64,000 nt of DNA from an uncultured Clostridiaceae bacterium (GCA_946628065.1 CAMOWC010000005.1:28870-92869); one strand, 5' to 3'; shown: positions 38,931 through 50,443, numbered from the stretch's first letter. Program-made: numbers and translations. The notes: generated by a model from the letters alone, not told the origin.

Positions 38931-40514
38931 ATGAAGAAAATTTTATCAGTGGCTGTCTTAAGCATTATTATATTAATGATATGGTGTACAGTTTCTTTTG
39001 CAGGATATTCTGCATCTAGTAAGACAGTTAATTCAGGAGAAAGTTTTTCTGTAACAGTAACTTCAAGTGAAGGCTTAGACGCGTACACATTAAAACTTAC
39101 AGGACATTCGGGATTAACATATAGTAGTTGTTCTAAAAGTCAAGGATCTGGCGAAACTGTAATATGTGATTCGTCAAATAAAGTAATAGGATATATGAAC
39201 CCATCGGGTACAACTAAAACATTAGGAACATTTAGTTTTAAAGCACCAGAAGTTAGTGAAGATAAAACATATAAAATAACATTTTCAGTAGATAATGAAT
39301 CAACAGTTACATCTACTATCACTGTCAAAGCCCCTGAAAAAGCACCGGAACCAGCAACTCCGGAACCAACAACTCCAGAACCAACAACACCAGAACCAAC
39401 GACACCAGAACCAACAACACCAGAACCAACGACTCCGGAACCAACGACACCAGAACCAACAACACCAGAACCAACGACTCCGGAACCAACGACACCAGAA
39501 CCAACGACACCAGAACCAACGACTCCAGTAGAAGAAAAAAAATCAAGCAATGCTAACTTAAGCAATTTAGGAATCAGACCTAATGATTTTACTGGATTTA
39601 GGTCGGGCAATACATCATATAGCGTAAGTGTACCAAATGATGTAACAAAAATCGAGCTTTATGCAAACAAAGCGGAAGAAGTTCAAACGGTAACGGGAAC
39701 TGGAACCAAAAATCTTTCAGAAGGATCAAATCCATTTGAAGTAGAAGTAACAGCTGAAGATGGAACAAAGAAAGTATATAAAGTTAACGTAATTAGGTTA
39801 GCAAAAGAAGAAACCAATAATCCAGATGTAGAAAAGCAAACAGAGAAAGTAGAAGTTGCTTTAGCTAGCCTCCAAATAGTTAGTGTAACTCTTAATGAAG
39901 CATTTAAGCCTGACACATATACATATACAGCAACTGCATCATTAGATGCAAAAGAAGTCATTGTTAATGGAAGCGCAAATATTGATACAGCAATTATAGA
40001 AGTTGATGCTCCTGAAGAATATGCTGATGGAGAAAATACTATAAAAATTACTGTAAAATCTAAAGACGGAAGTGATAAAAAAGAATACACTATTAAGGTT
40101 ATAAAAGAAGCAGAAAAAAATGAAGAAATAGTTGAAGAAGAAACAAAGAATGAGATAGTTCCTGCTACAATTGGTAGTGTAAAAAATGACAACAATGGTG
40201 GCCCAACAAATGGAATATCAAATGATAAATTAATATTCTGTGTTGGAATAGCTATAGCTACTTTAATAGGAATCATTTCAGCAATAGTAGTTTACAAAAG
40301 AGACAAAAATAACGAACAAGTAGTTAACCCAATAGAATCAGTTGGAGATATTTCTGCAAAAGAAGCTATTATTGATGCTGCGGTAACAACAAGCAAACTT
40401 GGCAACATAAATGCCAATGTGAATACAGTTGCAACTGAGGACAGTCCAGCTGTGGCAGAAACAAATGCTAACAAAGAAATAGTAGAAGAAAGAAAAAAAG
40501 GAAGGCATTTTTAA
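38931..40514 (+). CDS. cell-surface protein: cohesin-like domain, TPEPT repeats, cadherin-like domains, membrane anchor
   Basis: About 527 residues. Signal peptide (to about residue 25), a cohesin-like beta domain (ASSKTVNSGESFSVTV, LDAYTLKLTGHSGL), roughly a dozen TPEPT units as a stiff spacer, two cadherin-like beta-sandwich domains (NANLSNLGIRPNDFTGF; a second near ALASLQIVSVTLNEAF) and one membrane helix (LIFCVGIAIATLIGIISAI) before a cytoplasmic tail. ATG at 38931 follows TGGAGG. It could hold the upstream dockerin-tailed hydrolases at the surface (inference from domains and operon). Confidence 0.75.
   Translation: MKKILSVAVLSIIILMIWCTVSFAGYSASSKTVNSGESFSVTVTSSEGLDAYTLKLTGHSGLTYSSCSKSQGSGETVICDSSNKVIGYMNPSGTTKTLGTFSFKAPEVSEDKTYKITFSVDNESTVTSTITVKAPEKAPEPATPEPTTPEPTTPEPTTPEPTTPEPTTPEPTTPEPTTPEPTTPEPTTPEPTTPEPTTPVEEKKSSNANLSNLGIRPNDFTGFRSGNTSYSVSVPNDVTKIELYANKAEEVQTVTGTGTKNLSEGSNPFEVEVTAEDGTKKVYKVNVIRLAKEETNNPDVEKQTEKVEVALASLQIVSVTLNEAFKPDTYTYTATASLDAKEVIVNGSANIDTAIIEVDAPEEYADGENTIKITVKSKDGSDKKEYTIKVIKEAEKNEEIVEEETKNEIVPATIGSVKNDNNGGPTNGISNDKLIFCVGIAIATLIGIISAIVVYKRDKNNEQVVNPIESVGDISAKEAIIDAAVTTSKLGNINANVNTVATEDSPAVAETNANKEIVEERKKGRHF
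39350..39530 (+). repeat. in-frame 15-base repeat array encoding TPEPT
   Basis: Near-identical 15-base units (ACT/ACA/ACG CCA/CCG GAA CCA AC.) in tandem; length changes would keep the frame. Confidence 0.9.
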
Positions 40515-40530
40515 AATGCTTTCTCTATAT

Positions 40531-40606
40531 GCCACTATAGCTCAGTTGGTAGAGCAACGGATTCGTAACCCGTAGGTCAGCAGTTCGATTCTGCTTAGTG
40601 GCTCCA
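40531..40606 (+). tRNA. tRNA-Thr (anticodon CGT)
   Basis: 76 bases folding as a cloverleaf: acceptor GCCACTA/TAGTGGC, D-arm GCTCAGTTGGTAGAGC, anticodon loop TTCGTAA, T-loop TTCGATT, and encoded CCA. Anticodon CGT reads ACG. Confidence 0.95.
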
Positions 40607-40634
40607 TTATTTTAAGAAAAGAGGTAAGGTACAA

Positions 40635-41213
40635 ATGAAAGAAAAAAAAGAAACAAAACAAGCAGTAACAATAGGAGTTTTATTGGCGCTTATTGTTATT
40701 TTAAGTGCAATTATAGTAGGATTATCTATTGCACTTATGAAATCAAAGAAGCAAGAAAGCATCAGTGCTAAACAGCAAGGAGAACAACTACAGCAGGTTA
40801 GTAGTACAACACCAATACAACCAAAAGCAAATACAGATAAAGACTCAAAAGCAAATACAAAAGTAGACACAAAGGTAGATAAAAATAAAGACTTAGTTAA
40901 GCAACTTGCCCAGAAAGAATTATACGAATACGATTTGCTATTATTAGAAGACGGAACACAAGTAAAACCTACTACTGTTACAATAACTGATATTACTATT
41001 TTTGAAGGGGAAAAACTTACAGAAGCACTTAATAGATTCACAGATAGTGAAAAAGAAAATATTGAACAGATAGGTACTATTAGTTTTAGTTCAACATATC
41101 CAGAAGAGTATAATGGAAAAGGAAGTAAGGCTGGGTCAAGTTCACCATTACGCTATTTCATATTATCAAAAATAAATGGAGAATATAAGATTGAATTAGT
41201 TACTGGCCTCTAA
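40635..41213 (+). CDS. hypothetical membrane-anchored protein
   Basis: Not recognised; 192 residues. A single helix near the N-terminus (TIGVLLALIVILSAIIVGLS) is followed by a lysine/threonine-rich linker and a small extracytoplasmic domain (ELYEYDLLLLEDGTQVKPTT, GTISFSSTYPEEYNGKG). It is probably a type II membrane protein. AGGTAAGG lies upstream. It follows the tRNA and ends before a terminator. Confidence 0.75.
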   Translation: MKEKKETKQAVTIGVLLALIVILSAIIVGLSIALMKSKKQESISAKQQGEQLQQVSSTTPIQPKANTDKDSKANTKVDTKVDKNKDLVKQLAQKELYEYDLLLLEDGTQVKPTTVTITDITIFEGEKLTEALNRFTDSEKENIEQIGTISFSSTYPEEYNGKGSKAGSSSPLRYFILSKINGEYKIELVTGL

Positions 41214-41239
41214 AATAGCCATGTAGAGAATTATAAGTC

Positions 41240-41268
41240 AATAAAAGCACCTAAGGGTGCTTTTATTG
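41240..41268 (+). terminator. terminator
   Basis: AATAAAAGCACC/GGGTGCTTTTATT stem with T-rich right arm. Confidence 0.85.
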
Positions 41269-41355
41269 TACGGCAAACGAAACTTATACTTATTTTTCAT
41301 TATAAAAACTGCTAATTCATATAAAAAATAAAATAAAAAGGATTGAAGGGACAAT

Positions 41356-41877
41356 ATGGAAAAGATAAAAACTTTAATTAATGAAGAAAAACTAAATAAT
41401 AGAATAGAAGAACTCGCAATGCAAATTTATAATGACTTTGGCGATGAAGAAACAGTGTTAGTATGTATATTAAAAGGGGCCACATATTTTACAATTGACC
41501 TATCAAAGAAAATAAAGAGCAATAATGTGATACTTGATTTTATAAAAATAAGCAGTTATGGTGTTGGAAATAGAGAGACAACAGGGCATATAGATTTTAA
41601 GCTTGGAATTAGTGAAAATATAGAAGATAAGAATGTAATAATAGTGGAAGACATTGTGGATTCAGGAAAAACAATGAAGTATTTGATAGAATACATAAAA
41701 ACAAAAAAACCTAAGACGGTTAAGACATGTGCACTTCTTGATAAGCCTTCTAGACGAACAGAAGATATAACTATTGATTATGTTGGTTTTACTGTCGAGA
41801 ACTTGTTTGTAGTAGGTTATGGTATGGATTATGATGAGAAATATAGAAACTTACCATATATTGGCTATATTGAATAA
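41356..41877 (+). CDS. hpt: hypoxanthine phosphoribosyltransferase
   Basis: Purine salvage enzyme using PRPP, 173 residues. VCILKGATYFTIDL, FIKISSYGVGNRETTG and the PRPP loop VIIVEDIVDSGKTMKYL are diagnostic; the C-terminal VVGYGMDYDEKYRNLPYIG is complete. A weak AAGGGAC precedes the ATG. Confidence 0.95.
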   Translation: MEKIKTLINEEKLNNRIEELAMQIYNDFGDEETVLVCILKGATYFTIDLSKKIKSNNVILDFIKISSYGVGNRETTGHIDFKLGISENIEDKNVIIVEDIVDSGKTMKYLIEYIKTKKPKTVKTCALLDKPSRRTEDITIDYVGFTVENLFVVGYGMDYDEKYRNLPYIGYIE

Positions 41878-41959
41878 AAAATTATAAAAACAATGGAAAA
41901 ATGTTCTATACTATGTTAAAATATTATACGTAGTATAGATTTTTATTTTGGAGGATATA

Positions 41960-42865
41960 ATGGGATTCTTTGAAAAATTAAAACAAGGACTTGGAAAAAC
42001 AAAAGAAAGCTTTGGCGAAAAAGTAAATGGTGTATTTTCATCATTTAGAAAAGTAGATGAAGAACTATTAGAAAATTTAGAAGAAGCACTTATTATGTCT
42101 GACATAGGGATGGATACGTCACTTAATATTATAGGTAAATTAAGAGACAGGATAAAAAGAGAGAATATACAAGATGAAGAAGAAGTAAAAAAAGCATTAC
42201 GTGAAATCATGAAAGAAATATTAGATATTGATGCATCGGGATTAAGTCTTAATACAACACCTTCAGTAATTTTAGTGGTAGGTGTAAATGGAGTTGGTAA
42301 AACAACATCCATTGGTAAAATTGCAAATAGACTAAGAGAAAGCGGAAAAAAAGTAGTAGTTGCTGCTGCTGACACCTTTAGAGCTGCTGCCGTGGAACAA
42401 CTTGAAATATGGGCAAAAAGAGCAAATGTAGACATTGTAAAAAAAGAAGAAGGTGCAGATCCTGCATCTGTTGTATTTGATGCAATAAAATATGCTAAAG
42501 AGCAAAATGCAGATGTTTTAATATGTGATACTGCTGGAAGACTGCATAACAAACAATACCTAATGGACGAACTTTCAAAAATAGATAAAGTAATTGAAAA
42601 GGAACTACCTGAAGCGTCAAAAGAAACTCTTTTAGTAATAGATGGAACTACAGGACAAAACGCAATAATGCAAGTTAAAGCATTTAAAGAAACAGTTAAT
42701 ATTACAGGGCTTATCTTAACTAAATTAGATGGCACAGCTAAAGGCGGAGTGGTAATAGGCATTGTGGCCGAAAATAAAATACCGGTAAGATTTATTGGAG
42801 TTGGAGAGCAAATAGATGATATGCAAGAATTTTCCGCAGAAGATTTTTTACAAGCAATAATATAA
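41960..42865 (+). CDS. ftsY: signal recognition particle receptor FtsY
   Basis: SRP receptor GTPase that delivers ribosomes to the membrane, 301 residues with a short N-terminal extension. NG-domain motifs: VVGVNGVGKTTSIGKIA (P-loop), AADTFRAAAVEQL, VLICDTAGRLHNKQYLM and ILTKLDGTAKGGVVIG. The ATG at 41960 follows TTGGAGGA; an in-frame TTG at 41948 overlaps that site and is rejected. Confidence 0.97.
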   Translation: MGFFEKLKQGLGKTKESFGEKVNGVFSSFRKVDEELLENLEEALIMSDIGMDTSLNIIGKLRDRIKRENIQDEEEVKKALREIMKEILDIDASGLSLNTTPSVILVVGVNGVGKTTSIGKIANRLRESGKKVVVAAADTFRAAAVEQLEIWAKRANVDIVKKEEGADPASVVFDAIKYAKEQNADVLICDTAGRLHNKQYLMDELSKIDKVIEKELPEASKETLLVIDGTTGQNAIMQVKAFKETVNITGLILTKLDGTAKGGVVIGIVAENKIPVRFIGVGEQIDDMQEFSAEDFLQAII

Positions 42866-42892
42866 AGTAAAATTGTTATGAAAGGATAAAAA

Positions 42893-45712
42893 ATGGCAGA
42901 GAACACTCAAAAAACAATACTAAAGACAAACAATAAATACAAAGTTAGAGTCATAATTGTACTAGCATTTTTAGTTATCTTTGCTATATCTAATTTTGCA
43001 AATTACAGAAGTGAGTATTTACAGATAAAGGAAATTGGGGAAGAATATATATCAGTTTTCAAGAAGAATATTACATTTAAATACACGATTATAGGAATTA
43101 ATTTCCTTGTTTGGTTTTTTGCAGTTTATATAACTAACAAGATAATCAAGAAAGGTTTGAAAGTTTTTTTTAATGAGGAGAAAAAAGAAATCCCTAAATT
43201 ACCTAACAAGTCAATTGCCTTTATTCTAGGAGGTTTGATAGCTTTATTCACATCAAGTTTGCTAGAAAACAAAGTAATGCTATTTTTAAATGCAACATGG
43301 TTTGGAGGTAATGGAGACCCTATATTTGGTCAAGACATTGGATACTATATGTTTCAAAAACCATTTATAGAGCTTATACTAACATATGTTATAGCTCTTA
43401 TTGCTTTATTAGCAGTATATACAATAATATACTATATAATATCATTTAACGTCTTTTTTGATGGAATAGAAGGAAAAACGCTCAAAAAAAGTATTTTTAT
43501 AAAACAAATAATTATATTTGCTTTGATTATGTCAGTTTGCTTAGGTTCTTTTACACTATTAAAAACACAGGATATATTATTTGAAGAATTTTTACAGTTA
43601 GATGACGAACAAGGAACTGCGCTAGTTGGAGCAGGAGTAACAGATGTAACAGTAAAATTATGGGGATACAGACTATTTGCTGTTGTTATTCTGATAGGCG
43701 TATTTATGGGGATTTTCTTTCTTAAAAAGCAAAAATATAAGATGGCTATAATAAGCATCTTAAGCATACCAGGATATTTAGTAGTATTATTCTTAATTAT
43801 TACATTTTTCCAAATCGCATTTGTAAATCCAAACATACTAGATACAGAGAAAACGTATATTGAGTATAATATAGAAAACACACAAAAAGCATATGGAATT
43901 GATATAAATGAAATAGAATTAGAAAATAGCGAAACAATTACAGACAGTGACGTAGAAAAATATCAAAATGTTATAAATAACATTCCAGTTGTAAGCGAGG
44001 ACATGACACTTACTACGCTTAACTCATACCAAGACAGTGTAGGATTTTATAAATATGACAATACAAGACTACAAAAGTATAAGCTACAGGGGAAAGAGAG
44101 TATTGTATATGTTTCACCAAGAGAAATAATGATAGACGGTTCAAATAGAACATATGACAATAAAACTTACAATTATACACACGGATATGGGGCGGTAATT
44201 TCATATGCAACAAAAACAAGTGAAACAGGTGGAGTAGAATACGTACAAGTTGATTTTTCAGGAAAAGATGAACAAATTAAAATTTCAGAACCAAGGATAT
44301 ACTTTGGGTTAAAAACAAATTCAACTATTGTTGTAAATAATAAAGACAAAAAAGAATTCGACTACCCAATTACAACTTCAACAAATTCAGAAAATGATTA
44401 TAACGGAGCTTCTGGAATTAAAATAGGATTTCTAGATAGACTTTTATTAGGACTAACAAAGAACAACTTTAATTTAGCTTTTATTGATGATGAATGTAAA
44501 ATTATAATGAACAGAAATATCATTGAGAGAGCAAAAAAGATAATGCCATATTTAATCTATGAAGAAAATCCATATTTAGTTATTACAAAAGAAGGAAAAA
44601 TGGTATGGGTATTAGATGCATATACAGTAAGTGATAGCTATCCATATTCTCAGAAAACTACAATAACAACAGGTAATGTAAAAACAAAAATAAATTACAT
44701 TAGAAATTCAGCGAAAGTATTAATTGATGCATATGACGGAATTGTAAAATTTTATATTACTGATAGAACAGACCCAATTATTATGGCATATTCAAACATG
44801 TATGATGAACTTTTTGTAGATGAAGATCCTATACCAGATGATATTACTGAGCATATAACGTACCCAGAACTTTTGTACAAGGTACAAGCAGAAATTTATC
44901 AAAGGTATCATAAAATACAGACTGAAGTGCTTTACAGAAACGATGATTTATGGCAAATTGCAAGATTTAATATAAACAAATCAAGCAACAGTGTTGGCAG
45001 TATGATGACTCCATATTATACAATGATTAAAACTATAGGACATAAAGAAAATATTGGACTTGTAATACCATATACAAGTTATGGAAAACAAAATATTATC
45101 TCATATTTAGTTGGTACAAATGACGGAGAAAACAAACTTACATTATATAAATATAAATCAGGAAGTAATGTTTTAGGACCAGCGCAGCTCAACCAGCAAC
45201 TTGAACAAGATGAAACAATTTCCAAAGAACTGGAATCACTTAATACATCAGGTAGCAAAGTAATAAAGAATATGATAATTGTTCCAATTGAAGATAAATT
45301 ATTATATGTTGAGCCAGTATACCAAGTGTTATTAAATGAAAAGATTCAAGTTCAACAATTAAGGAAAGTAATTGTAGCATCTGGAAACAAGGTAGCTATA
45401 GGAGATACCTTAATAGAAAGCCTTAATAATTTGCTATCAAAGTCTGCTGTTAATATTGAACTAGAAAGCTCAGACGATGAAGAGAATTTAATAAATGCAA
45501 TAATAAAAGCAAACAACAACTTAAACGAATCCAATGTAAATAGCGATTGGGAAATGATGGGCAAAGATATTAAGCGTTTGCAAGATTTAATATTACAATT
45601 AGAATTGCTAAGAAATGAAGCAAACAAAAACAATGAAATAGATGAAGAATCTATAAATGCAATAGACAGTAATTCAAATGCTATTTTGCTTACAAATGAA
45701 GTAGCAGAATAA
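42893..45712 (+). CDS. UPF0182 large membrane protein
   Basis: A 939-residue protein of the UPF0182 (COG1615) type. About seven N-terminal membrane helices (to about residue 310) are followed by a large extracytoplasmic region with family-like stretches NATWFGGNGDPIFGQDIGYYM, EPRIYFGLKTN, VWVLDAYTVSDSYPYSQ, YDGIVKFYITDRTDPI and YTSYGKQNIISYLVG. The role of the family is unknown. ATG follows AAAGGATA. It is placed between ftsY and pgsA. Confidence 0.9.
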   Translation: MAENTQKTILKTNNKYKVRVIIVLAFLVIFAISNFANYRSEYLQIKEIGEEYISVFKKNITFKYTIIGINFLVWFFAVYITNKIIKKGLKVFFNEEKKEIPKLPNKSIAFILGGLIALFTSSLLENKVMLFLNATWFGGNGDPIFGQDIGYYMFQKPFIELILTYVIALIALLAVYTIIYYIISFNVFFDGIEGKTLKKSIFIKQIIIFALIMSVCLGSFTLLKTQDILFEEFLQLDDEQGTALVGAGVTDVTVKLWGYRLFAVVILIGVFMGIFFLKKQKYKMAIISILSIPGYLVVLFLIITFFQIAFVNPNILDTEKTYIEYNIENTQKAYGIDINEIELENSETITDSDVEKYQNVINNIPVVSEDMTLTTLNSYQDSVGFYKYDNTRLQKYKLQGKESIVYVSPREIMIDGSNRTYDNKTYNYTHGYGAVISYATKTSETGGVEYVQVDFSGKDEQIKISEPRIYFGLKTNSTIVVNNKDKKEFDYPITTSTNSENDYNGASGIKIGFLDRLLLGLTKNNFNLAFIDDECKIIMNRNIIERAKKIMPYLIYEENPYLVITKEGKMVWVLDAYTVSDSYPYSQKTTITTGNVKTKINYIRNSAKVLIDAYDGIVKFYITDRTDPIIMAYSNMYDELFVDEDPIPDDITEHITYPELLYKVQAEIYQRYHKIQTEVLYRNDDLWQIARFNINKSSNSVGSMMTPYYTMIKTIGHKENIGLVIPYTSYGKQNIISYLVGTNDGENKLTLYKYKSGSNVLGPAQLNQQLEQDETISKELESLNTSGSKVIKNMIIVPIEDKLLYVEPVYQVLLNEKIQVQQLRKVIVASGNKVAIGDTLIESLNNLLSKSAVNIELESSDDEENLINAIIKANNNLNESNVNSDWEMMGKDIKRLQDLILQLELLRNEANKNNEIDEESINAIDSNSNAILLTNEVAE

Positions 45713-45765
45713 TTAAATGTATATTTTAATAAGGCAAAGCCAAAATAAATAATAGGTGAAGTCTT

Positions 45766-46056
45766 ATGTTTGGAATAAAAAAAATAAAGCTAAATCAAAA
45801 GCTTGATGAAGTAAGCAATATATTAAAAAAATCTAATTTAGAAGAAATGGCTTATATATTAGGAAGCAAAAAACAAATTATTGTTAGAAATTTTTTTGCT
45901 GGAATTTCTAGAGGCGTTGGAATAGGAATAGGGGTTACCGTAATTACTGCAATAATAATTGCAATTATGAGAAAGATTGTAACTCTTAATATACCTGTTA
46001 TAGGGAAATTTGTATCTGACATTATAGATATAGTCCAGGAAAAGAAATACTATTAG
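45766..46056 (+). CDS. DUF5665 small membrane protein
   Basis: A 96-residue protein. An amphipathic N-terminal half (KLDEVSNILKKSNLEEMAYI) is followed by RNFFAGISRGVGIGIGVTVI and a second hydrophobic stretch around NIPVIGKFVSDII, the DUF5665 pattern. Function unknown. AGGTGAAG lies upstream; pgsA follows 9 bases later. Confidence 0.78.
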   Translation: MFGIKKIKLNQKLDEVSNILKKSNLEEMAYILGSKKQIIVRNFFAGISRGVGIGIGVTVITAIIIAIMRKIVTLNIPVIGKFVSDIIDIVQEKKYY

Positions 46057-46065
46057 GAGGATTTT

Positions 46066-46657
46066 ATGAACCTACCAAACAAACTTACAATATTAAGGAT
46101 AATACTGGTACCAATAATGGTAATTATTCCATTCCTTGGAATCCAAGGTGATGTGCTAGGAATTCCAATTTCTTGTATAATTATTAATATAATTTTTATA
46201 GCGGCATCAATAACAGACAAGCTAGACGGATACATAGCAAGAAAAAGAAATGAAATTACTACTTTTGGTAAATTTGCTGACCCGCTAGCAGACAAAATCC
46301 TTGTTTTAGCAGCAATGATGATGTTAGTAGAAATGGATAGACTTCCAGCATGGATTCCGATAGTAGTAATTGCAAGAGAATTTATGGTATCTGGATATAG
46401 ACTTATTGCAGTAGAAAAGGGCGGAAAAGTAATTGCAGCAAGCGTATGGGGAAAACTAAAAACCGTGACTCAAATGATTGCAATTATATTAGCTTTTATA
46501 GATACAAATACATATGGGGCTTTTATAAACCAAGCTATTACAGGATTTAGTTTGGTGCTAAACATTGTAACAACAGCAGTTATGACAGTATCTGTTATTG
46601 CAACAATATTCTCAGGATATGATTACCTAAAAAAACGGAAAAGAATTATTTAAATAA
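46066..46657 (+). CDS. pgsA: CDP-diacylglycerol--glycerol-3-phosphate phosphatidyltransferase
   Basis: Makes phosphatidylglycerol phosphate from the CdsA product. The CDP-alcohol phosphatidyltransferase motif DKLDGYIARKRNEITTFGKFADPLADK is complete and four or five helices follow. The last codons carry CGG at 46636. Read plainly, the protein ends KKRKRII (stop 46653). Skipping C46636 gives DYLKKGKELFK with a stop at 46657, which looks more like a normal PgsA end. The plain reading cannot be excluded here because it costs only five residues. Confidence 0.93.
46636..46639 (+). other. CGGA +1 shift site near the end of pgsA
   Basis: AAA|C|GGA. Skipping C46636 changes only the last residues, to GKELFK. 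Confidence 0.6.
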
Positions 46658-46661
46658 AAAG

Positions 46662-46698
46662 AGCAGGCAAATCCTTGTTAGAGATTTGCCTGCTTGTT
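46662..46698. terminator. terminator between convergent pgsA and WG-repeat gene
   Basis: 12-bp stem (46662-46673 with 46683-46694), A-rich on the left and T-rich on the right, so it could work in both directions. Confidence 0.85.
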
Positions 46699-46699
46699 T

Positions 46700-47266
46700 T
46701 CACCTGGTGACGTGATTTCCCATGATGTCATAGGTGAAAGACGATTGGTCGTCACACCGATAGAGAGTAATCCGATTCTGATCGAAATCGAATTTATCTC
46801 CCCACACAGGGGCGACACGGTCGGTTTTGGTGAAGTAGATGCTGCAATGTCCGTTCCGCCAAAGTGCCACGAAGGAATTAACGGCAAGGACGGTAATGCT
46901 GCTGTAGTGGAAATCGAGCAAAAGCTTCCCATGAATGTCGGCAAGACCATAGCTTTCGCCATCATACAAGAGAATGAAACCGTTGCGAATTCCCACAAAC
47001 TCAAATCCAGGCTCGATGATGAAATTGCCATCATAATCACAAAGGCCCATTGCGTGAGACTTTGTGGGATAGATGTACCCATCTTTGACCTGAATTGAGT
47101 CATACTGCATGGGCAATACCGCTCGCCCATTGCTGTTGTAGACTCCGTAGTTTTCGCCGATCCGAACGACGTACAAACCGTCTTTTTCGGCGATTTCGTC
47201 GAAAACTCCGATGACTTTGCCGGTAGTACGTTCTACCAAGCACTGCTGCACCATGATGTCCTTCAT
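46700..47266 (-). CDS. WG-repeat protein, GC-richer stand-alone cassette 3
   Basis: A 188-residue protein made of WG-type repeats: KDGLYVVRIGENYGVYNSNG, YPTKSHAMGLCDYDGNF and YDGESYGLADIHGKL, a beta-propeller-like unit. No signal peptide. AGGAGG precedes the ATG. It has its own promoter (TTGACA-17-TATTAT) and ends at a terminator. Its composition is far more GC-rich than the neighbours. CGG is used as arginine four times (in VVRIGE, LWRNGH, NRITLY and LYRCDD), two of them followed by A, exactly the context that shifts in native genes. Foreign origin inferred. Confidence 0.8.
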   Translation of the reverse strand: MKDIMVQQCLVERTTGKVIGVFDEIAEKDGLYVVRIGENYGVYNSNGRAVLPMQYDSIQVKDGYIYPTKSHAMGLCDYDGNFIIEPGFEFVGIRNGFILLYDGESYGLADIHGKLLLDFHYSSITVLAVNSFVALWRNGHCSIYFTKTDRVAPVWGDKFDFDQNRITLYRCDDQSSFTYDIMGNHVTR

Positions 47267-47356
47267 TGGACAGACCTCCTTTTCATTGGTGCCAAACCCA
47301 AGGTGAATTTCCCAAAAGGGGGATGATGATACAAAGCCACTGTGGCTTAGATATAT

Positions 47357-49438
<2,082 letters not shown>

Positions 49439-49448
49439 AGGAGAAAAA

Positions 49449-49697
49449 ATGGAAAATTACACACTAGAAAGAATGCTACAAGATTTAAGCGATGGATTTG
49501 GTTTATACTTTGACTATAACAATAACAAATACTTGGTCTTTAAAGTAAATACGAATTGCTATTCTCAAGAATTAATAACAATAAGAGAAAAAAGTCCACA
49601 TGCAGTAAGAAGTTTAATTTCATTAAAAGCGTTAAAGGAAATGTTTCCATTTATGACAAACATTGAATATGCTTCATTTGGAACAACAATTTCCTAG
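49449..49697 (+). CDS. hypothetical 82-residue protein
   Basis: Not recognised. Small soluble protein (MENYTLERMLQDLSDGFGLY, then KYLVFKVNTNCYSQ and KALKEMFPFMTNIEYASFG). It starts 10 bases after ligA with GAGGAG, so it is probably co-transcribed. It ends just before a perfect hairpin. Confidence 0.7.
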   Translation: MENYTLERMLQDLSDGFGLYFDYNNNKYLVFKVNTNCYSQELITIREKSPHAVRSLISLKALKEMFPFMTNIEYASFGTTIS

Positions 49698-49702
49698 AAT
49701 AT

Positions 49703-49781
49703 TATGGGACGTGCTTTTGGGGACGTTGATTCAAAGTGATTCTATCACTTTGAATCAACGTCCCCAAAAGCACGTCCCATA
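49703..49781. repeat. GGGGACGT hairpin element, perfect 38-bp stem
   Basis: Arms 49703-49740 and 49744-49781 pair perfectly around a 3-base loop; each arm has GGGACGTGC and GGGGACGTTG. It sits between convergent genes and abuts the stop codon of the M23 gene, so it may end both transcripts. Confidence 0.95.
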
Positions 49782-49782
49782 T

Positions 49783-50376
49783 TTAATTAATAAAATCTAA
49801 AGGGTTGACAAGTTCACCATTTTTACGAAGGGTTAAGTGCAAATGAGGCCCAGTAGTAGCTCCATTTGTTGGATTACCATTATTATCCTTATATGGGTTA
49901 TTTTTTATGCTGTAAACATTTTTTGGACCAACTTTTCCGAATTATTTGCCCGAGCTTTTATTTTTTGACCAATAAATACTTCATAACTAGGAGATACATG
50001 GCAGTATGATACAGTAAATGTTTCATTTATTATTGTTATAGTACATCCACCTGCACCGGCTAAATCCTGTGAATTCTACAACTCCTGGACAAACAGAAAT
50101 AATATTTGTACCTGCTGGAGCGGCTATATCAACCCCAGAGTGAAATGTAGATGCGCCCGCCGTTGGAGAAATCCTTCTTCCAAAAGGAGATGTTATTGTA
50201 GTATAGCCAGGAGTTGGCCATGGAAAACTGCTTTTAGAAATGTCATAAGCTATATAGCTTAGTGAGTTTAAGCTAAAATTCAAATTGTACGTAGAAATAA
50301 ATATGCAAAACAATAAAGAAACGATTACTAATATAGAAATAATTACTGAATATGATTTGAAAAGGAAATTAAACAT
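49783..50376 (-). CDS. M23 (LytM-like) peptidase, needs three +1 shifts
   Basis: Secreted or membrane-anchored zinc endopeptidase acting on peptidoglycan, 196 residues when three Cs are skipped. N-terminal helix, then ITSPFGRRISP, FHSGVDIAAPAGT (zinc H and D) and GVVEFTGFS. After the skip at plus base 50058 comes GAGGCTITII; after 49952 and 49939 comes KIKAGQIIGKVGPKNVY, then the second zinc motif TGPHLHLTLRKNG and a proper end VNPLDFIN. Read plainly, it stops 11 codons after the first site. The three quartets are CGGT, CGGG and CGGA. The three shifts restore every conserved M23 block. Confidence 0.93.
49936..49939 (-). other. CGGA +1 shift site 3 in the M23 gene
   Basis: ATT|C|GGA; gives Gly146 of IIGKVG, four codons after site 2. 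Confidence 0.92.
49949..49952 (-). other. CGGG +1 shift site 2 in the M23 gene
   Basis: GCT|C|GGG; gives Gly142 of KAGQ. The only GGG case in the window. Confidence 0.92.
50055..50058 (-). other. CGGT +1 shift site 1 in the M23 gene
   Basis: AGC|C|GGT; gives Gly107 in GFSGAGG. Confidence 0.92.
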
Positions 50377-50443
50377 TAGTTCACCTAAAAAAAGCCCCCA
50401 GAATGAAAAAAAGAAGCATTTAAAGATAAATGCCCCTTGTAAA

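Noticed and set aside
39350..39530. CRISPR-like array
   Set aside because: The 15-base units are in frame and encode TPEPT with no spacers; this is a protein repeat.
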